Below are positions 33,865 to 41,699 of a stretch of 64,000 nt of DNA, piece after piece. The stretch comes from Microcoleus sp036705565 (GTDB lineage Bacteria > Cyanobacteriota > Cyanobacteriia > Cyanobacteriales > Microcoleaceae): the NCBI GenBank assembly GCA_036705565.1, contig JAUBUY010000038.1; one strand, given 5' to 3'. The position numbers and the translations under genes are program-made. Below the pieces are notes generated by a model that made no database searches, had not been told where the DNA came from, and saw nothing but the letters and a program-made list of their open reading frames with translations. Position 1 is the stretch's first letter. The number at the start of each line of letters is the position of its first letter.

Positions 33865-36800
33865 ATGCAGGAAGTTATCAACTCGTTTCAGTCTTTTTTC
33901 TCTAACTCTGTTGATGCTTTCCTAGAGTGCGATCGACAGCAAAAGTACCTATCGATAAATCCAGTCGCTGCTGCTTGGATGGGATTGGATCCGGCTGAAA
34001 TAGTCAACAAAACTAATCAGGAATTATTAAAATTATATCCCAATAATGCTGCTGTTAAAAATATAATCTCGCAGATTGATTCTTGCCTGCAACAAGTATT
34101 TATTACCGGGGAAAAACGGCTGGCAATTCATGAGGTGACGACGGCAGACGGCGGGATTAAAATTTACGAAACTGCTTACACGCCAGCGGTGGATGCCTCT
34201 AGCAAGCAGATGCGGGTTTTGGGCGTCGGTAGAGATATCACCAGGCATTACCGCTGGCAGCAGCAGAAAACTCAACAGTTGCGCCGATCGAACCATTTAC
34301 TGTGGTTGAATGCAGCTAACAGTCCCCTGGCAATGGTAGGCTGGGATGAAGATTTTCGGATAGTTCAATGGTCGAAACGCGCCGAAGAAATCTTTGGCTG
34401 GACATCCGATGATATGATGGGCAAGCAGTTCGGCGATTTAGATTTGGTTTGCGAGGAAGATAGAGAGACTGTAAGCGCGATCGAGCTTGAACTAGCCACT
34501 GGCAACGGCAATACTTCAATTAACCGCAACTATACTAAAAGCGGACAGGTAATTTGGTGTCGCTGGTTCAACTCGATTATTCGCAGCGGCGACACTTTTA
34601 CTGTGCTTTCTTTGGTGGAAGATATCACCGATCGCAAACGGTTGGAAGCAGAAAAAGCCCAAGCTTCTCGCCTCACAGCAATGGTAGCCGATGTGGGTAT
34701 TGCCCTCACCAGACACCCTCAAGATATCCTGCTTCCATGCTGCGAGGCACTGGTGCGAAATCTCGATGTCACTTCGGCGGAAATTTGGACTTTCAACACT
34801 CAACATAATGTTTGCCAATTGCAAGCAGTATCGGGAATATACAGCCGCACAGACGATCGCGCTAGCTTTATTGAAAGTAAGGTTAACTCGATCGCCAAAC
34901 AGCAAAAACCAGAGTTTGACTGCGGATTTGAACTGAACAATTTTGGACTCCCAGAGGAAGAATCCCCGAAAGCAACAGAGGCGCAAAAGTCCGAAGTAGC
35001 CATTATCAACACCAGTCAAAAGCCGACAAATTGCCAAATTCCCAACCAAATTATAACCTTCGCCGGCTACCCTTTGATAGTCGAAGAACGGCTGGTGGGA
35101 GTCATGGTAATTATCAGCCGCCAGCCGCTGAGTGCACCTTTTCAGGAAACTTTAGCATCGGTTGCTGATGTCATCGCTTTAGGCATCGAACGCAAGCGTG
35201 CCGAAGCTGAATTACAATCAGCGAGAGGGTTCCTCAATTCCGTAGTAGAAAATCTGCCGGTGGGAGTTTTTGCTAAAGATGCTTCTTCGCTGAAATTTGT
35301 GCTGTGGAATAAAGCGGGAGAAACGATCGCAGGTGTTACCTCTGATGAGGCGATCGGCAAAAATGACTACGATATTTACCCCAAAGAACAAGCTGATGTT
35401 TTTACTGCTCAAGACAGGGAAATATTGACAGGCGATCGCAACCAATCTAATGTTAAAGACATAGCCGAAGAGCCGATCCAAACTCGCCACAAAGGTATGA
35501 GAATACTGCACACCCGCAAAGTGCCAATTCTCGACGCCGCAGGCCGTCCTCAGTACGTTTTGGGGATTACTGAAGATATTACCGAACGCAGGCAGGTAGA
35601 CGAAAGCGTGCGCCTCTACGACCAAATTGTGGAGAATATGCAAATTGGTTTGTACGTCTACCATTTAGAAAATATAGACGATGATAGCACTCTCAGGGCG
35701 ATCGCCTCCAATCCTGCAGCTACCCTATTTACCGGATTAGAAATGGCTGATGTTTTGGGAATGACAATCGACGAGATTTTTCCCCACCTGCGATCGAAAA
35801 ACATTCCCCAAGCATTTGCTTCGGTAATTCGCACCCAGAAAGCCGTAGAACTTGAAGATATTGACTGCGATGAAGGGGGTCGAATAACTCGCGCTTTTTC
35901 TATTAAAGCTTTTCCATTACCCAACAACTGCGTCGGTGTTGCTTTTGAAAACATTACTGCTCGCAAGCGCCTAGAACTAGAACTGCAGGTAGCTTTGGAA
36001 AAAACCGAACGTTCCGAACAATTCCTGCGTACAGTTATAGACAAAACCAGCGACTGGATTTTTGCCAAAGACAAAAATTTTTGCTATATTTTGGTCAACA
36101 ATAGTTTCGCTCGATCGATTGGTAAAACAGTCGAAGAAATCCTTAGCAAATCTGATTTAGACTTAGGGTTTTCAGTAGAGCTAGTGTTTGGAAATTCTGC
36201 CAAAAATATCCGAGGATTCCGCACAGACGACTCTGCTGTACTGGCAGGCGAAATTATCCACAATCCCTGCGATATGGCTACTGTTGCAGACGGTTCAGTA
36301 CATATTTTGGACACCCAAAAACTTCCCCTGCGCGACGCTGAAGGCAATGTATTTGCAGTGCTAGCTTTCGCTCACGATATTACAGAAAGACATGAATCGG
36401 AAGCAGCTTTGCGTAGAAGTGAATCAAGATTTAGGTCTTTGGTAGCTAATATTCCCGGAGTGGTTTATCGCTGGAAGTGCGATTTTTCGACTAATTTTAT
36501 TAGCGATGCCGTTTACTTATTAACTGGCTACCATGCGGCAGATTTTATTTGGGTTTTGGACAGGAGAAGCCGGACTTTTGCTAGTATTATTTACCCGGAA
36601 GATTTGGCAAAAGTAGAAGAAACTATTCGGCAAGGCATAGAAAACAAAGAGTCTTATAACTTGGAATACCGCTTGCTCGCAGCAGACGGCACGGTTAAAT
36701 GGGTTTGGGATAAGGGTTCTCCTGTGTTCGACGCAGAGGGAAACGTTTGCTATTTGGACGGGGTGATTTTTGATATTAGCGATCGGTACTACGCAGAGGA

Positions 36801-38100
36801 AGCATTGCGCCAAAAAACTTTAGAGTTAGAAGCTGTTTTTCGCGCTTTACCTGATTTGTATTTTCGACTAGATGCTGACGGTAAAATCGTGGATTATTTG
36901 TCAGGAACTTCCTCGGTTTTATACGTGCCTCCCGAACATTTTATTGGTCAACGAATGACAGACATATTGCCACACAATGTCGCCTGCCAATTTACCCAAG
37001 CAATCTTTGAAGTTTCCGAAACAAGAAATTCCATCGATATAGAATATTCGCTTTCCATGTCGGAAGGAGAAACAACTTATGAAGCCCGACTGTTGCCGTT
37101 TAATTCAGATCAGATTATTATTCTAGCTCGCAATATTACCAAGCGCAAACAAGCCGAAGCTCAATTAAAACATAAAAATCGCCAGCTAGAGCAAACATTG
37201 AAACAATTAGGCCGGACTCAAGCTCAACTAATTCAAGCGGAAAAAATGTCTGGTTTGGGACAGCTAGTGGCGGGAATTGCTCACGAAATCAATAATCCTG
37301 TTAGTTTTATTTACGGTAATATCACTTACGCTAGTGAGTATGCCAAAAACTTGCTGCAACTGTGCAGTTTGTACCAAGCACACTACCCGGAACCTGTGGC
37401 GGTTATCCAAGAATTGGCAGAAGAAATAGAACTGGAATTCATGAAAGAGGATTTCCCGCACCTGCTGAGCTCAATTCAAACCGGAGCAGATAGAATTCGC
37501 CAAATAGTTCTGTCTTTGCGTAACTTTTCGCGCCTGGAAGAATCCGATCTTAAGCGTGTTAATATTCACGAAGGAATAGACAGTGCTCTGTTGATTTTGC
37601 AACACAAGATTAAAGAAAATGGTAGAAATCGTCCTATTCAAATAGTTAAAGAATATGGGAAACTGCCGCAGATACAGTGCTACGTGGGACAGTTAAATCA
37701 AGTGTTTATGAATATTTTAAATAATGCTGTTGATGCTTTAGCAGATGTCAGGCAGCGGAAGTTGGAATTGTCTAGTTATTCGGAAGAGGAGCGGCAAGAT
37801 TTTCCTAGTTTACCTTTAAGTTGCGCGGCATTGCCGTGGATTCGGATTCGCACGGAGTTGCTGGAGAACAATCGGGTGGCGATCGTAATTTCAGATAACG
37901 GGTATGGCATGGCAGAGCCTGTTAAGTGTCGGGTATTTGACCCGTTTTTTACTACTAAACCAGTAGGCAAAGGTACAGGTTTGGGACTGTCTATCTCCTA
38001 TCAGATTGTGGTGGAAAGACACGGAGGGACGCTGCATTGCATTTCCGCGCCTGGAGAGGGAACTGAATTTGCGATCGAGATTCCAATTCGGCAGAGGTAA
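33865..38100 (+). CDS. Multi-PAS/GAF sensor histidine kinase
   Basis: 1411 residues, soluble (no membrane helix seen). By eye it holds about seven PAS domains and one GAF domain: PAS at about 10-130 and 145-260, GAF at about 270-445 (SRLTAMVADVGIALTRHPQD to the IISRQPLSAPFQ part), then PAS/PAC units at about 450-570, 575-705, 710-850, 855-985 and 990-1115, many followed by DITERK/DITDRK PAC ends. A coiled coil leads to the kinase core: His1140 in GIAHEINNPVSFIYGNI, N box in NQVFMNILNNAVDAL, G1 DNGYGMA, G2 GKGTGLGLSISYQIV. No receiver domain. Likely autophosphorylates in response to redox, light or ligand input through PAS/GAF cofactors. No response regulator is adjacent. Confidence 0.93.
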   Translation: MQEVINSFQSFFSNSVDAFLECDRQQKYLSINPVAAAWMGLDPAEIVNKTNQELLKLYPNNAAVKNIISQIDSCLQQVFITGEKRLAIHEVTTADGGIKIYETAYTPAVDASSKQMRVLGVGRDITRHYRWQQQKTQQLRRSNHLLWLNAANSPLAMVGWDEDFRIVQWSKRAEEIFGWTSDDMMGKQFGDLDLVCEEDRETVSAIELELATGNGNTSINRNYTKSGQVIWCRWFNSIIRSGDTFTVLSLVEDITDRKRLEAEKAQASRLTAMVADVGIALTRHPQDILLPCCEALVRNLDVTSAEIWTFNTQHNVCQLQAVSGIYSRTDDRASFIESKVNSIAKQQKPEFDCGFELNNFGLPEEESPKATEAQKSEVAIINTSQKPTNCQIPNQIITFAGYPLIVEERLVGVMVIISRQPLSAPFQETLASVADVIALGIERKRAEAELQSARGFLNSVVENLPVGVFAKDASSLKFVLWNKAGETIAGVTSDEAIGKNDYDIYPKEQADVFTAQDREILTGDRNQSNVKDIAEEPIQTRHKGMRILHTRKVPILDAAGRPQYVLGITEDITERRQVDESVRLYDQIVENMQIGLYVYHLENIDDDSTLRAIASNPAATLFTGLEMADVLGMTIDEIFPHLRSKNIPQAFASVIRTQKAVELEDIDCDEGGRITRAFSIKAFPLPNNCVGVAFENITARKRLELELQVALEKTERSEQFLRTVIDKTSDWIFAKDKNFCYILVNNSFARSIGKTVEEILSKSDLDLGFSVELVFGNSAKNIRGFRTDDSAVLAGEIIHNPCDMATVADGSVHILDTQKLPLRDAEGNVFAVLAFAHDITERHESEAALRRSESRFRSLVANIPGVVYRWKCDFSTNFISDAVYLLTGYHAADFIWVLDRRSRTFASIIYPEDLAKVEETIRQGIENKESYNLEYRLLAADGTVKWVWDKGSPVFDAEGNVCYLDGVIFDISDRYYAEEALRQKTLELEAVFRALPDLYFRLDADGKIVDYLSGTSSVLYVPPEHFIGQRMTDILPHNVACQFTQAIFEVSETRNSIDIEYSLSMSEGETTYEARLLPFNSDQIIILARNITKRKQAEAQLKHKNRQLEQTLKQLGRTQAQLIQAEKMSGLGQLVAGIAHEINNPVSFIYGNITYASEYAKNLLQLCSLYQAHYPEPVAVIQELAEEIELEFMKEDFPHLLSSIQTGADRIRQIVLSLRNFSRLEESDLKRVNIHEGIDSALLILQHKIKENGRNRPIQIVKEYGKLPQIQCYVGQLNQVFMNILNNAVDALADVRQRKLELSSYSEEERQDFPSLPLSCAALPWIRIRTELLENNRVAIVISDNGYGMAEPVKCRVFDPFFTTKPVGKGTGLGLSISYQIVVERHGGTLHCISAPGEGTEFAIEIPIRQR

Positions 38101-38176
38101 TTAGTCATTGGTAATTGGTAGTTGCACCAGAAAAATGATAATCTAATTAAAGGTTCTAAAAGTCAGGAATATTAGC

Positions 38177-39361
38177 ATGGTATACAAAAACATACATACT
38201 TCTAGTGCCGTTGCCAAACAAATTAAAGAAGAAGAAGATAATGATGATGATTCCTATGTTGACTATTTTTATGACGATCAGGGGGCTCCGCCGGGAACTC
38301 TCGACTTAGAACCCGATGCGCCGCCTCCGGAGATTGTATTAATTGACTATTGCGACACAGCAGCTACTCGCGCCCACTTGGCAAATCCTCAAAAAGCGGC
38401 TGCGTATTTAGATACAGCATCTGTTTCTTGGGTTGATATGTTGGGATTAGGAAACAAAGAAACTTGGCGGCAAATGGCCGAAGTATTTAATTTGCACGTA
38501 ATGGCTCAGGAAGATGTAGTTAATGTTCCCCAGCGACCGAAAGTAGTAGACTATGAAGAACATCTTTTAATCATTGCTTGGATGGTGATGCTGCATCCAG
38601 AATCAGATACTTTTCATAAAGAACAAGTAAGTTTTATTTTGGGCAAGCATTACCTGCTAACTGTTCAGGAAGAACCGGACTATGATTGTTTTGAACCAGT
38701 GCGCGATCGCATTCGTAAAGGACAAGGAATGATTCGCAAACACGGCGCAGATTATCTGGCTTATACTCTGTTAGATTCGATTATAGATGGATTCTTCCCT
38801 GTATTAGAAGTTTACGGAGAGCGCATTGAAGAATTAGAGGATGAAGTGGTGGTGAACCCCACCCGCAAAACCCTGGAAAAAATCTATAAAATCCGGCGAG
38901 AATTGCTGACGCTGCGCCGCGCCATTTGGCCGCAGCGGGATGCAATTAATGTTTTGATTCGAGATAGTAGTGATTTGATTAGTCCAGAGGTGCGAATTTA
39001 CCTGCGGGACTGTTACGATCACACGGTGCAGGTGATGGATATGGTGGAAACCTATCGAGAGTTGTCTTCTGGTTTGATGGATGTTTACTTGTCTTCGGTT
39101 GGTAATAAAATGAATGAAATCATGAAATTGCTGACGGTAATTTCGAGTATATTTATTCCTCTAACTTTTGTGGCGGGAGTATACGGGATGAATTTCAATA
39201 CAGAGAAATCGCCCTTGAATATGCCGGAGCTGAATTGGTATTTTGGCTATCCGCTGTGTTGGGCTGTTATGGTAGGAATCGCATCTGGTTTAGTTTACTT
39301 TTTCTGGCGTCGCGGCTGGTTTGATAATTTTTCTACTATCAAAGATGACTCATTAAAGTAA
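38177..39361 (+). CDS. corA: CorA-family magnesium/cobalt transporter
   Basis: 394 residues. A long soluble N-terminal domain (1-330) with an acidic N terminus (EEEDNDDDSYVDYFYDD), then two C-terminal membrane helices (about 332-352 and 362-384) joined by the loop bearing the signature YGMNF. Passively admits Mg2+ (or Co2+) as a pentamer. The length exceeds a minimal CorA by its N-terminal extension, as in many cyanobacterial members. Monocistronic; the stop is followed by two MITE copies. Confidence 0.93.
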   Translation: MVYKNIHTSSAVAKQIKEEEDNDDDSYVDYFYDDQGAPPGTLDLEPDAPPPEIVLIDYCDTAATRAHLANPQKAAAYLDTASVSWVDMLGLGNKETWRQMAEVFNLHVMAQEDVVNVPQRPKVVDYEEHLLIIAWMVMLHPESDTFHKEQVSFILGKHYLLTVQEEPDYDCFEPVRDRIRKGQGMIRKHGADYLAYTLLDSIIDGFFPVLEVYGERIEELEDEVVVNPTRKTLEKIYKIRRELLTLRRAIWPQRDAINVLIRDSSDLISPEVRIYLRDCYDHTVQVMDMVETYRELSSGLMDVYLSSVGNKMNEIMKLLTVISSIFIPLTFVAGVYGMNFNTEKSPLNMPELNWYFGYPLCWAVMVGIASGLVYFFWRRGWFDNFSTIKDDSLK

Positions 39362-39536
39362 CCGAATTGAAGATTTGAGATTGGGTATTAAAGATTGAAG
39401 AATTCAAAATCCTGTTAGGTGAAAAGGTTTCCTGCCCCTAGTTGAATCCGTGCGATAAATCCTTGGATGATAATTGCCAACTTTTGTGCCCCCTGATTCA
39501 TCCGTGAGTGATTTTAAGGGAGTTGCAGGGAAATTT

Positions 39537-39660
39537 ACAGCATATTCCATATATGTGTAGTACAGAGAAACCGGGTTTCTTGAACAGAATCAGTTTAAAG
39601 GCTAGAACTGTAAAGAAACCCGGTTTCTGAGGTGTACTTCACAAACCTGGAATATGCTGT
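39537..39660. repeat. 124-bp IS630/Tc1-type MITE (family 2), copy 2
   Basis: Ends ACAGCATATTCCA and TGGAATATGCTGT are a perfect inverted pair and TA flanks both sides; internal GAAACCGGGTTTCTTG and AAGAAACCCGGTTTCT match copy 1 at 7311-7434, with identical overall length. Confidence 0.88.
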
Positions 39661-39707
39661 AATTGTTGGGCGGGCTTTCGGGCCCACCGTACAAGAGTTT
39701 GAATAAA

Positions 39708-39832
39708 CACAAATGTTGCACCATTGTCAAGAACAGGCTTTCCGGCCTGTTCCACAATAAAATTCATCTCTTGTGGAACAGGCCGGAAAGCCTGTTCATA
39801 AAAAGCTTATTGACAATAGTGCCAGATGTGAG
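39708..39832. repeat. MITE family 3, copy 2
   Basis: Arms TTGCACCATTGTCAA and TTGACAATAGTGCCA with an inner perfect palindrome AACAGGCTTTCCGGCCTG and its complement. Related to 33690-33810. Confidence 0.8.
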
Positions 39833-39929
39833 AGTAAACACAAATGTCCAAGTTAAGTGGGCGACAATTTAAAATATTCAATCTCAAATCCCAAATAGAT
39901 TGACGAACGATCGCGTACAATAAATCTGG

Positions 39930-40370
39930 GGAAAAAGTAGGCGCAGGCGGTTGCGGATTAGCGAAAGCTTGTCTGAGGAAAGTCCGGGCTCCCGAAAAAC
40001 CAAACTTGCTGGGTAACGCCCAGTGCGAGCGATCGTGAGGATAGTGCCACAGAAAGATACCGCCAATTAGTCATTAGTCAGCAGTCATTGGCCATTAGTA
40101 AGTAACTGAGGATTTTTGACTGGGAAGCAACAACTAATTTGGTAAGGGTGCAAAGGTGCGGTAAGAGCGCACCAGCAGCATCGAGAGGTGCTGGCTCGGT
40201 AAACCCCAGTTGGGAGCAAGGTCGGAGGGACTATGGTTGGTTTTTTACCAGTTCCGTTTTTTGGTACCGCTTGAGGCGTCTGGTAACAGGCGTCCCAGAT
40301 AGATAACTGCCCTCGAAAACTGCTTGCAGTTGAGAGAACAGAACCCGGCTTATGTCCGACTTTTTCCTCC
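39930..40370 (+). ncRNA. rnpB: RNase P RNA (type A) with a repeat insertion
   Basis: Catalytic RNA that removes 5' leaders of pre-tRNAs. Conserved blocks are visible in order: GAGGAAAGTCCGGGCTCC (39975-39992), GGGTAACGCCCAGTG, AGTGCCACAGAAA (40044-40056), GGTAAGGGTGCAAAGGTGC (40141 on) with GGTAAGAGCGCACC, GAGCAAGGTCGGAGG, and the end block ACAGAACCCGGCTTA. Helix P1 pairs GAAAAAGT (39930-39938) with ACTTTTTC (40359-40367). Between the ACCGCC block and GGTAAGGGTG, where P12 lies, is a loop of about 80 bases with TTAGTCA-like heptamers, the same sort of repeat as in intergenic spacers. Confidence 0.93.
40062..40140 (+). repeat. Heptamer-repeat insertion in the P12 region of rnpB
   Basis: AATTAGTCATTAGTCAGCAG and CATTGGCCATTAGTAAGTAA are copies of a TTAGTCA-type short tandem repeat inside the RNase P RNA. 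Short tandem repeats in rnpB are known from some filamentous cyanobacteria. Confidence 0.75.
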
Positions 40371-40669
40371 CCCCATTTAATTAAAACTACCGCTTGGGAA
40401 TCAGGTCAACAAATCTTTTCGACCTGTTTTATGTTGGGAAAGGTGTGCACTGCACACCCGGAGGAAGATTTTGGGTAAGGTGCACCATAAGCACCCGGAG
40501 GAATATTTAGTCTTTCAACTAAATTTTTTTTATTAATATGAATCTGATACCTGTTAAAAAAAATAATGCAACTTTTGAAAAGCTCCAAACCCGGATAGTC
40601 ATCCGTGATTCCCACTTCTAAAATCTAAAATCTAAAATCTAAAATCTAAAATCTAAAATCTAAAATGGT
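40371..40669. other. Spacer between rnpB and rnc
   Basis: A pyrimidine-rich end of rnpB, a duplicated GCACCCGGAGGAA motif (40456 and 40490) and a TCTAAAA heptamer array of seven units (40615-40664) ending five bases before the rnc start. No gene. Confidence 0.6.
40615..40664. repeat. TCTAAAA heptamer array abutting rnc
   Basis: Seven tandem TCTAAAA units end just before the rnc start codon, leaving no room for a normal Shine-Dalgarno sequence. Confidence 0.9.
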
Positions 40670-41377
40670 ATGATTTATCCGGGTCGCCAAAAGCAACTTG
40701 AAACATTAATTGAAAAATTGGGACTGACGAAGAATGCTTCGATAAAATGGCATCTCGTCGATTTAGCTTTGACTCATGCGAGCGCGTCAGCTAAGGCGAA
40801 TTACGAGCAACTAGAGTTTGTCGGGGATGCAGTAGTGCGGCTGGCTGCGTCGGAATTGTTGTTTGAGATTTATCCTGACTGTACAGTGGGAGAATTTGCT
40901 GCGATTCGATCGATCTTGGTGAGCGATCGCATTCTTGCTAAAATCGCTGAAAGTTACGGGTTCGATCGCTATTTAATTGTTTCCAGCAGCGCCGCTGCAG
41001 ACAAAACAGGCGCTGAGCCCCGGCTGGCCGATGCTTTGGAAGCGGTACTGGCTGCGCTTTATTTGAGTACCCAAAGCTTAGAATTAATTCGCCCTTGGCT
41101 AGATTCTCACTTTCAACGCTTAGCGGCGGAAATCCGCAGCGATCCGGCTCGCCAAAACTACAAAGCTGCTCTCCAAGAGTTGACTCAAGGCAAATACAAA
41201 ACTTTGCCTAAATATAGCGTGCAAGAAACTGGGACAGTGCAGGGCGGAGAGGATCGTTTTACCGCAGAAGTTCTCATTCAGGGAAAGTTGGTAGCAGAGG
41301 GAAAAGGTCGATCGATCAAAGCGGCCGAACAAGCAGCGGCTCAGGCAGCTTTCAATAAATTAGTTGGTAGTGAGTAG
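40670..41377 (+). CDS. rnc: Ribonuclease III
   Basis: Cleaves double-stranded RNA in rRNA and mRNA processing. 235 residues. The nuclease domain (1-155) has the signature YEQLEFVGDAVVRLAASELL with the catalytic Glu and Asp, and the second acidic pair in LADALEAVLAALYL. The dsRNA-binding domain covers about 160-233 (NYKAALQELTQGKYKTLPKY to KAAEQAAAQAAFNKL). The GDAV and AVLAA variants differ from the usual GDAVL and AxxGA, as in other cyanobacterial RNase III proteins. The gene lies just after rnpB, on the same strand. Confidence 0.95.
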   Translation: MIYPGRQKQLETLIEKLGLTKNASIKWHLVDLALTHASASAKANYEQLEFVGDAVVRLAASELLFEIYPDCTVGEFAAIRSILVSDRILAKIAESYGFDRYLIVSSSAAADKTGAEPRLADALEAVLAALYLSTQSLELIRPWLDSHFQRLAAEIRSDPARQNYKAALQELTQGKYKTLPKYSVQETGTVQGGEDRFTAEVLIQGKLVAEGKGRSIKAAEQAAAQAAFNKLVGSE

Positions 41378-41699
41378 TCAGTTGACTGTTGACTGTTGAC
41401 TGGTGTTATCAGTTATTGGTTATTTGTTAGGAGCGCGAATTAAATAACTTACAATTTTAATTGTTATTGTGGGATGGGCTCTTATAGCCCGTCCAAAAAG
41501 GATGGGCGTCCCGCCCATCCCACTTTCAAGAGTGGAAGTTATTTAATTCTCATTCCTTAGCTGATACCAATAACCAATAACCAATAACCAATAACTACTG
41601 CAAACAGTCAACAGTCAACAGTGATTTTTTTGAGTTAAAACATAGATAATAATAACAAAATATGCTAAAATTGCTGTGCGATTTTTGAACTTATAATTA
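41378..41699. other. Spacer with MITE copy D inside a symmetric array of short repeats
   Basis: To the left of MITE copy D are GTTGACTGTTGACT and GTTATTGGTTATT; to the right are their complements AACCAATAACCAATAAC and CAGTCAACAGTCAACAG (41566-41621). No gene. Confidence 0.7.
41434..41557. repeat. MITE family 1, copy D
   Basis: Same arms as copies A to C, in the orientation of copy A; the inner loop combines GGGCTCTTATAGCCCGTCC of copy C with GGATGGGCGTCCCGCCC of copy B. Confidence 0.85.

Larger units (their letters stand above)
39362..39929. other. Intergenic region with two different MITEs upstream of rnpB
   Basis: No gene. Contains MITE family 2 copy 2 and MITE family 3 copy 2 within 300 bases. 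The rnpB promoter should lie within 39840-39930. Confidence 0.65.
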
